A DNA stretch of 11,025 nucleotides, from contig JAFMIX010000053.1 of the NCBI GenBank assembly GCA_017853785.1, positions 1-11,025 on the forward strand. The letters are read 5' to 3'. The translations under genes and the position numbers were made by a program. This document shows positions 6,610-11,025 of this stretch, one piece after another (the stretch's first letter is position 1; every line of letters begins with the position of its first letter). This DNA comes from Verrucomicrobiales bacterium (GTDB lineage Bacteria; Verrucomicrobiota; Verrucomicrobiia; Limisphaerales; JAFMIX01). The notes beneath the pieces are model-generated. The model saw only the letters and a list, made by a program, of their open reading frames with translations, had not been told where the DNA came from and searched no databases.

Positions 6610-7617
6610 GTGAATGATGCTGCTGTAATCGAACCTGGCTTGCTGCGCCCCCCCATGCCGCGAGCTGCTTTTGAGCCGTTGGCGCAGGAAATTCGCGCCC
6701 TCAAACAAAGCCTGAACGCGGTCATTCTCGCGCACAATTACCAGGTGCCGGAGATTCAGGATGTCGCGGACTTTGTCGGCGACTCGCTCGGACTGGCGCA
6801 GCACGCGGCGCGGACAGACGCGGAGGTGATTGTATTCTGCGGCGTGCACTTCATGGCGGAGACCGCAAAAATCCTCAACCCGGAAAAAATAGTGGTGCTG
6901 CCGGACAAAGATGCCGGCTGTTCGCTGGAGGAAAGTTGCCCGGCGGATCAATTGGCGGCGCTGCAATCCACGAACCCGAACTTTTGGACGATTGCCTACA
7001 TCAATTGCAGCGCGGCGGTGAAGGCCCTTTGCGATGTCATCGTCACCAGCGGCAACGCGGAAAAAATCGTTCGCGCCGCGCCAGCAGACAAGGATTTGCT
7101 GTTCGTGCCGGATGAGAATCTCGGCGCGTGGGTGATGGAACAGACGGGCCGGCCCATGACGCTCTGGCAAGGGAACTGTTACGCGCACGTCGAATTTCGC
7201 CGGGAGAGCCTGCTCCAGTTGCGCCGGCAATTTCCCGAGGCCAAGGTGGTGGTCCATCCCGAAAGCTTGCGCGAAGTGCGCGACCTCGCGGACGCGGTCT
7301 GCTCCACCGAAAGAATGATCACATATTGCAAGGCGAGTCCGGCGCTACAGTTCGTGATCGTGACCGAGTCGGGCATCATCCACCGGATGCAGAAAGAGTG
7401 TCCGGGCAAGGAATTCATCTGCGCGCCGACGTTCGACGTGATGCGCGCGCCAACCGACCATTGCCGGTGCAGCGAATGCAAATTCATGAAGTTGAACACG
7501 CTTGAAAAGGTCCGTGACTGCATGAAGCGCCTCGGGCCCCGCGTGGAATTGCCTCCGGAGATCCTGCGCCGGGCGCGACTGCCCTTGGAACGGATGCTGG
7601 AAATCTCCGCCCGGTGA
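6610..7617 (+). CDS. nadA: Quinolinate synthase NadA
   Basis: NadA condenses iminoaspartate with dihydroxyacetone phosphate to quinolinate, the second step of de novo NAD synthesis, using a [4Fe-4S] cluster. The 335-residue product shows the family signatures: ILAHNYQVPEIQDVADFVGDS from residue 39, PDKDAGCSLEESCP (98-111), INCSAAVKALCDVIVTSGNA from 131, LWQGNCYAHVEF (185-196), VVHPES (214-219), and a terminal CRCSECKFMKLNTLEK. By alignment in my head with the E. coli enzyme, the cluster ligands are Cys104, Cys190 and Cys290. The open frame allows a GTG start at 6610 or an ATG at 6655 (320 residues); the promoter-like element just before the GTG makes the ATG a serious alternative. No nadB or nadC is seen nearby. 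It is followed by pyrF after four bases, so the two are probably co-transcribed. Confidence 0.96.
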   Translation: MNDAAVIEPGLLRPPMPRAAFEPLAQEIRALKQSLNAVILAHNYQVPEIQDVADFVGDSLGLAQHAARTDAEVIVFCGVHFMAETAKILNPEKIVVLPDKDAGCSLEESCPADQLAALQSTNPNFWTIAYINCSAAVKALCDVIVTSGNAEKIVRAAPADKDLLFVPDENLGAWVMEQTGRPMTLWQGNCYAHVEFRRESLLQLRRQFPEAKVVVHPESLREVRDLADAVCSTERMITYCKASPALQFVIVTESGIIHRMQKECPGKEFICAPTFDVMRAPTDHCRCSECKFMKLNTLEKVRDCMKRLGPRVELPPEILRRARLPLERMLEISAR

Positions 7618-7621
7618 ATTT

Positions 7622-8338
7622 ATGCCCGCCCCGAAACATAATCCCATCATCGCCGCTCTGGACGTGCCGACGGCGGAACAAGCCCTGGAATTGGCCAGCC
7701 AGATCGCCCCGGCAGTCGGCGCGTTCAAGATCGGCAGCGAACTGTTCACCAACGCCGGGCCGGACATCGTGCGCCGCGTGCGGGCGACGGGCGCAGCGGT
7801 CTTTCTGGACCTCAAGTTTCATGACATCCCCAATACCGTCGCCAAGGCGGTGGCCAACGCCACGCGACTGGACGTGCAGATGCTCACCATCCACACAAGC
7901 GGTGGCACCGAGATGATGCGCGCCGCCGAGGACTCAGCCCAAAAGACGGCGGCACAGGCGGGCTTGAACGCGCCTTTGGTTTTGGGAGTGACGGTGCTGA
8001 CGAGTTCCGATGCTAACACGCTGGCGGAAGTCGGATGCGAACCGAATCCGGGCAGACAGGTGGAACGGCTGGCAACACTTGCCGTGCGGGCGGGTTTGCG
8101 CGGGTTGGTCTGCTCGCCGCTGGAGATCGCGGACTTGCGGCAGATATTGCCTTCAAACATCCAGTTGGTTACGCCCGGCATCCGCACCGGCGCCGAGAAG
8201 GCGGATGACCAGAAGCGCACCCTCACGCCCCGGGAAGCCATGCAAGCCGGGGCAAGTTGGCTGGTGATCGGCCGGCCCATCTACGGGGCGGAAAATCCGC
8301 GCGCGGCGGCGGAGAGGATTTTACAGACGCTTTTTTAA
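7622..8338 (+). CDS. pyrF: Orotidine 5'-phosphate decarboxylase PyrF
   Basis: PyrF converts OMP to UMP, the last step of de novo pyrimidine synthesis, without a cofactor. The 238-residue product has the class I bacterial pattern: IIAALDVPT (9-17), KIGSELF (36-42), and the catalytic FLDLKFHDIPNTV (61-73) with Asp63, Lys65 and Asp68. VTPGIRTG (183-190) is the phosphate-gripping loop region, and WLVIGRPI (213-220) is the final strand. Length fits the family and no key residue is missing. The ATG at 7622 is four bases after the nadA stop, so translational coupling with nadA is likely, and no Shine-Dalgarno is present. Both genes serve nucleotide-type cofactor or precursor supply from related simple substrates, but a shared regulator is not evident. 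Functional call is very secure. Confidence 0.97.
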   Translation: MPAPKHNPIIAALDVPTAEQALELASQIAPAVGAFKIGSELFTNAGPDIVRRVRATGAAVFLDLKFHDIPNTVAKAVANATRLDVQMLTIHTSGGTEMMRAAEDSAQKTAAQAGLNAPLVLGVTVLTSSDANTLAEVGCEPNPGRQVERLATLAVRAGLRGLVCSPLEIADLRQILPSNIQLVTPGIRTGAEKADDQKRTLTPREAMQAGASWLVIGRPIYGAENPRAAAERILQTLF

Positions 8339-8368
8339 CCACGGGGTCACACAAATAAGACAGATGAA
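8337..8368. repeat. Degenerate copy of a 10-base-period intergenic repeat
   Basis: The short gap between pyrF and the next gene reads as three imperfect units, with cores CCACGGGG, ACACAAAT and ACAGAT, resembling the clearer repeat at 9947-9976 whose consensus is ACACGGATGR. The last unit supplies the ATG start codon of the downstream gene. The resemblance is partial and could be chance. Confidence 0.35.
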
Positions 8369-8657
8369 AACCATAACCGTAATCGCGACATTTCAAGCTC
8401 GGGCCGGGAAGGAAGCAGAGTTGCGGGCGGCGTTGCTCGGCTTGCTCGCGCCGACGCGGCAAGAGGCGGGCTGCTTGAATTACGACCTGCACCAATTGTC
8501 GGAAGAACCGACCCGATTTCTCTTCCACGAAAACTGGACGAGTCAGGCACACTTGGATGCGCATCTCCAAAGCGCGCATATCAAGGCGCTCCTGCCGCGC
8601 GTAGACGGGCTTTGCACGGCGTTTCCCGAGATCAAAATCTGGGAACGCATCGGCTGA
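8364..8657 (+). CDS. Antibiotic biosynthesis monooxygenase (ABM)-domain protein, YgiN-like
   Basis: The 97-residue product is a single ABM domain, a ferredoxin-like fold that dimerises into an alpha/beta barrel. It opens with a strand (TITVIATFQARAGKEAELR), then a helix, then QEAGCLNYDLHQ, FLFHENWTSQAHLDAHLQS and HIKALL. The ENW-x(4)-LDAHL pattern is typical of the small quinol monooxygenases and related proteins. Members of this family oxidise quinols or aromatic polyketides without cofactors, or have unknown roles; nothing in the sequence fixes the substrate. The start ATG 8364 is 25 bases after pyrF on the same strand. It is followed 23 bases later by another dimeric barrel protein of the Dabb family, which suggests one small operon. 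Family call good, function open. Confidence 0.85.
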   Translation: MKTITVIATFQARAGKEAELRAALLGLLAPTRQEAGCLNYDLHQLSEEPTRFLFHENWTSQAHLDAHLQSAHIKALLPRVDGLCTAFPEIKIWERIG

Positions 8658-8680
8658 ATCACGAAAGGACCATCGAAATC

Positions 8681-8980
8681 ATGTTCTCACACATCGTCAT
8701 TTTCTGGACCGACCCGGCGCAGCCCAATGCGGCTGAAGAATTGATTGCCGGGGCGAATCAATACCTCCAAGGCATCCCCGGCGTGCTGCAGTTTCACGTC
8801 GGCAAGATGTCTCCCAGTCCGCGCCCGGTCGTGGAGCAGTCTTATCAGGTCGCGCTGAACTTGATATTCCCGAGCAAAGCGGCGGAGCAGGCCTATCAGG
8901 TGCATCCGCAGCACATAGAATTCGTGGAAAAAGTTTTCAAGCGCGTCTGCAACCGGGCGGTCATTTACGACTTCGAATAG
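8681..8980 (+). CDS. Dabb-family (stress-responsive A/B barrel) protein
   Basis: The 99-residue product begins MFSHIVIFW, the first strand typical of Dabb domain proteins (usually HxVxFK). It continues with a helix (AAEELIAGANQYLQ), then IPGVLQFHVGKMS, then YQVALNLIFPSKAAEQAYQVHPQHIEFVEK, where the family's YQxHPxHxxF motif is clear, and ends with VCNRAVIYDFE. Dabb proteins form dimeric alpha+beta barrels; some plant members are stress-induced and some relatives act as polyketide cyclases, but most bacterial ones are uncharacterised. A purine-rich AAAGGA at 8664-8669, 11 bases before the ATG, is one of the few Shine-Dalgarno-like sequences in the window and supports this start. It ends 31 bases from the convergent recombinase gene. 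Confidence 0.85.
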   Translation: MFSHIVIFWTDPAQPNAAEELIAGANQYLQGIPGVLQFHVGKMSPSPRPVVEQSYQVALNLIFPSKAAEQAYQVHPQHIEFVEKVFKRVCNRAVIYDFE

Positions 8981-9011
8981 GGCAGGGTAGGGCTCTAAAG
9001 ACCACTTCGGT

Positions 9012-9932
9012 TCACGGGCGCGGATGAAACCTGCGATGGACTTCCCGGAGCCGATTGCTGGCTACGTGGGTATAGATTTCCGTGGTGTTGATGCTCGCGT
9101 GACCGAGAAGTTCCTGAATCACGCGCAGGTCGGCACCATGCTCCAAAAGGTGCGTCGCAAAACTATGCCGCAACATGTGGGGGGTGATGTTGCGGGCAAT
9201 GCCGGATCGCTCCGCCCGGTTTTTTATGCGCCGCCAAAGCGTAACCGGCGCGAATTTTCCGCCCCGCCGATTCAAGAACACATTTGCCGGTGAACGCGGC
9301 GTGACCAAACGGGGGCGTCCGCTGGTCAGATGCTGATTCAAGGCAGCGATGGCTTTGCTGCCGACCGGAACGACGCGCTCCTTGTTGCCCTTGCCGATGA
9401 CCGTGATGAACCCCGCTTCGAGCTGGAGTTGTTCCACTCGGAGACCGCACAATTCAGACAACCGCAGACCGGAGGCATAGGCTAGTTCTAGGACCGCTTG
9501 GTCGCAGAGGGTGACCGGCGTGCGATCCGATTCGGGTGCGAGTAGCGTTTTTATTTCCGTGTTGGTCAGCGATTTTGGCAGGCGTTTCCAACGTTTGGGA
9601 AGCGAGAGGTGTTCAGCGGGATTTGCGGGCAGGAGTTTTTCCGTCTCGGCATAATTATAGAACGCCCGCAAAGCGGCGATCTGCAAATAGACACTCGCGC
9701 TGCTCAGGTGTGAGACAGAACCCGGCGCGGGCTGCAGAAGTTCCCGGCTGCGCTCATATTCCAAAAACGCAATCAGGTGGGAAAATTCCACCTGGTGCCA
9801 GTCGGTGATCTTCTTGGAGGCAGCCCAGGCGGTGAAGCGGCCTAGCAAGCCGGCGTAAGTCTTCTGGGTGTGCTCAGCTTGTCCGCGTTCGTGGCGCAGG
9901 TATTGGAGAAAATCTTCGACGAGATTCTGCAT
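9012..9932 (-). CDS. Tyrosine recombinase of the XerC/XerD type
   Basis: The 306-residue product has the XerC/XerD architecture and length: an N-terminal core-binding domain (LVEDFLQYLRHERGQAEHT onward) and a C-terminal catalytic domain from about residue 120. The catalytic residues are all visible: Arg157 in ASGLRLSEL, Lys181 in GKGNKERVVPV, His252 and Arg255 in HMLRHSFATHLL, His278 in LLGHASINTTEIY, and the nucleophile Tyr287. Xer recombinases resolve chromosome dimers at dif with FtsK; some family members serve mobile elements instead. The good match to the housekeeping type and the housekeeping neighbours favour the former. I do not separate XerC from XerD by eye. The ATG is at 9930-9932. 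Its 3' end faces the Dabb gene, and upstream lie a 10-base-period repeat and the terminator of the AsmA-like gene, so it probably has its own promoter. Confidence 0.93.
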   Translation of the reverse strand: MQNLVEDFLQYLRHERGQAEHTQKTYAGLLGRFTAWAASKKITDWHQVEFSHLIAFLEYERSRELLQPAPGSVSHLSSASVYLQIAALRAFYNYAETEKLLPANPAEHLSLPKRWKRLPKSLTNTEIKTLLAPESDRTPVTLCDQAVLELAYASGLRLSELCGLRVEQLQLEAGFITVIGKGNKERVVPVGSKAIAALNQHLTSGRPRLVTPRSPANVFLNRRGGKFAPVTLWRRIKNRAERSGIARNITPHMLRHSFATHLLEHGADLRVIQELLGHASINTTEIYTHVASNRLREVHRRFHPRP

Positions 9933-9946
9933 GGGTTAAGTTTTTA

Positions 9947-9976
9947 ACATGGATGGACAAGAATGAACACGGATAA
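9947..9976. repeat. Three tandem 10-base units, consensus ACACGGATGR
   Basis: Three contiguous 10-mers can be laid under each other: ACATGGATGG, ACAAGAATGA and ACACGGATAA. They fall in the gap just upstream of the recombinase start (minus strand). The unit length equals about one turn of the DNA helix. I recall similar ACACGGAT-type runs between genes of Verrucomicrobiota and related phyla, but that is memory, not a search. Function unknown; it could be a protein-binding array or a spreading intergenic repeat. Confidence 0.6.
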
Positions 9977-10011
9977 GAGCGGCCAGCGCAAATTCATATT
10001 CATCAGGGTGT

Positions 10012-10049
10012 AAAAAAGCCGCAGCGGTCGGAGGACCAGCTGCGGCTTT
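10012..10049 (-). terminator. Intrinsic terminator of the AsmA-like gene
   Basis: On the minus strand an 11-base stem (AAAGCCGCAGC at 10039-10049 pairing with GCTGCGGCTTT at 10015-10025) is extended by an inner 4-base stem past a one-base bulge, with a four-base loop. The stem ends in a run of six T (complement of 10012-10017). It starts 16 bases after the stop of the gene ending at 10066, the right place and strand for a rho-independent terminator. Confidence 0.9.
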
Positions 10050-10065
10050 GGGGAAAGCAATGGGC

Positions 10066-10818
10066 TTACTTCTTGAACAGGCCCTTGATGCCTTCGGCAG
10101 CTTTGTTGAGTTGGTTGCCGGCCTCTTTGCCGAGTTCGCCAACGCCCTTGCCGATGCTGGAGATGCCGTTCTTGACAGCGTCAGTGATGCTGGCGAGCAG
10201 CGGAGTGAGTGTTTGCTCGATAGCTTCGCCGGCGGTGACGCCGTTTTCCTTTGTGCCGATGTCGGTGAGGTGCAGGGTCGGGAGAGGAAGGGTGAGTTCC
10301 CTGCCCCCAAGGAGAGTGAGGCTGGCGTGGAGTTTGGCGCCCTCAACAGTAAGGTCTTTGATGATGAGTTTCTTGCCGGGCTTGGCGGGTTCGGTCGTCT
10401 CCGCCGGTTTGCCACCGCCGGTCGCTGCGGTGACATTGTCGAGGATTTTGCTGATGTTGTTGCCGCTCAAGCCGCCTTCGAAGGTGATCTCGGGGTCTTT
10501 AATCTTGACGGAGTTGATGATGATGGTGTCGCCCATGACCGAGCCCATGTCCACGGATACGTTGATATCGCCGACTTTGATGGCGGATTCGGTCTTGAAG
10601 CCTTCAGGGTTGCCGACGAAAAGATCGGACAACCGTCCGCTCCCGGAAAGGGGCGAGATGCTGACGCCGCCGAGGGTGATTTTTACCTTGGTCACTTCTG
10701 GGCCTACGGTTTCCACCCCCTTCTTCACGATGGAGTTCAAGGAAAGGAACACGGCGACAATAGCGACGAACAACAACACGACCAGAACGAGCGCGATACG
10801 AATGATGATTTTTTTCAT
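10066..10818 (-). CDS. Membrane-anchored AsmA-like protein
   Basis: The 250-residue product begins with a basic tip (MKKIIIR) and one hydrophobic helix at about residues 5-27, with no obvious peptidase site, so an inner-membrane anchor with the rest in the periplasm is likely. Residues 40-130 hold a repeat-like beta pattern recalling the N-terminal region of AsmA/DUF748 proteins: ITLGGVSISPLSGSGRLSDL, VGNPEGFKTESAI, DTIIINSVKIKDPEITFEGG and NNISKIL. A Gly/Pro/Lys-rich linker follows at about 133-150, then a second beta section, and an amphipathic Gly/Lys-rich helical tail from about 212 (AVKNGISSIGKGVGELGKEA). AsmA-clan proteins are tied to lipid transport and outer-membrane upkeep; this one is much shorter, so the role is uncertain. 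It starts 31 bases after rpoD on the same strand and ends at a strong terminator, so read-through from rpoD is possible. Confidence 0.75.
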   Translation of the reverse strand: MKKIIIRIALVLVVLLFVAIVAVFLSLNSIVKKGVETVGPEVTKVKITLGGVSISPLSGSGRLSDLFVGNPEGFKTESAIKVGDINVSVDMGSVMGDTIIINSVKIKDPEITFEGGLSGNNISKILDNVTAATGGGKPAETTEPAKPGKKLIIKDLTVEGAKLHASLTLLGGRELTLPLPTLHLTDIGTKENGVTAGEAIEQTLTPLLASITDAVKNGISSIGKGVGELGKEAGNQLNKAAEGIKGLFKK

Positions 10819-10849
10819 AGCGATTTATGGTTGAGATGGGATGTGAATT

Positions 10850-11025
10850 TCAGCCCGCGTCTTCGGAGTTTTCGAGGAAGCCCTGCAACTGACGGACCCG
10901 GGTGGGGTGGCGGAGCTTGCGCAACGCCTTCGCCTCAATCTGGCGGATGCGCTCGCGGGTGACCTTGTATTGTTTCCCGATCTCTTCGAGCGTGCGCTGA
11001 TAACCGTCGCCGAGGCCGAAACGCA
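10850..11025 (-). CDS. rpoD: RNA polymerase primary sigma factor RpoD, C-terminal end only
   Basis: The minus-strand frame entering at the window edge gives 57 residues to a TGA at 10850-10852. It contains the sigma-70 region 4.2 helix-turn-helix, TLEEIGKQYKVTRERIRQIE, followed by AKALRKLRHP and a short tail, RVRQLQGFLENSEDAG. This segment contacts the -35 promoter element, and the RERIRQIEAKALRKLRHP string is the hallmark of primary (group 1) or closely related group 2 sigma factors. The rest of the gene lies beyond the window, so group 1 versus group 2 cannot be settled, although the LRHP ending is the usual RpoD form. The frame runs off the 3' edge of the plus strand and is therefore partial. 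Confidence 0.92.
   Translation of the reverse strand, partial: RFGLGDGYQRTLEEIGKQYKVTRERIRQIEAKALRKLRHPTRVRQLQGFLENSEDAG

Noticed and set aside
5690..6613. Plus-strand open frame of 307 codons opposite rsmE
   Set aside because: RsmE motifs on the minus strand are complete; the plus frame has low-complexity Gly/Arg/Glu composition and no family likeness.
10048..10962. Plus-strand open frame of 304 codons spanning the AsmA-like gene and the end of rpoD
   Set aside because: It runs across the terminator, a whole gene and part of rpoD on the opposite strand, so it is a shadow frame.
1..11025. CRISPR array, toxin-antitoxin pair, restriction system or other defence genes
   Set aside because: I saw no regularly spaced direct repeats of CRISPR size and no defence-type protein motifs in any supported frame.

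Overview
The window looks like chromosomal DNA from a Verrucomicrobiota bacterium, probably of the Pedosphaera/Limisphaerales kind. The clues are a pseudopilin with the methylation-type N-terminus and an H-X9-DG C-terminal motif, an integrase fragment of a type I associate with this group, GC-rich genes, and almost no Shine-Dalgarno sequences. This placement is inference from gene style; no rRNA gene is present.

Layout. (1) 1-1568, plus strand: the 3' part of a MidA-family methyltransferase gene, then a short GGQ-type ribosome-rescue release factor. (2) 1581-1656, minus: a tRNA with a CAT anticodon whose acceptor and anticodon arms fit tRNA-Ile2 (lysidine type) better than tRNA-Met. (3) 1657-2519: a visibly AT-richer scar with the N-terminal piece of a tyrosine recombinase (plus), a nested inverted repeat, and the N-terminal piece of an ABC exporter (minus). 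(4) 2520-6508, minus: a run of three genes read right to left: rsmE (16S rRNA m3U1498 methyltransferase), a damaged pseudopilin gene (frameshift at a G7/C7 run plus loss of the conserved Glu5), and an 867-residue fusion of a clan-A glycoside hydrolase with a membrane-anchored family 2 glycosyltransferase. The ABC fragment follows the fusion gene. (5) 6610-8980, plus: nadA and pyrF, four bases apart, then two small dimeric alpha/beta-barrel proteins (an antibiotic-biosynthesis-monooxygenase-like protein and a Dabb protein). (6) 9012-11025, minus: a XerC/XerD-type recombinase, an intrinsic terminator, a membrane-anchored AsmA-like protein, and the 3' end of rpoD.

Most genes are housekeeping: NAD and pyrimidine synthesis, rRNA modification, ribosome rescue, chromosome dimer resolution and the primary sigma factor. 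The accessory part is 1.66-5.6 kb. There a surface-glycan type locus (GH-GT fusion plus ABC exporter) seems to have lost its exporter next to a decayed integrase, and the pseudopilin gene beside it is also decaying. I found no CRISPR array, no intact insertion sequence and no recognisable defence system. The items most worth checking are the GH-GT fusion with its truncated exporter, the doubly damaged pseudopilin, and a 10-base-period intergenic repeat seen at two places.
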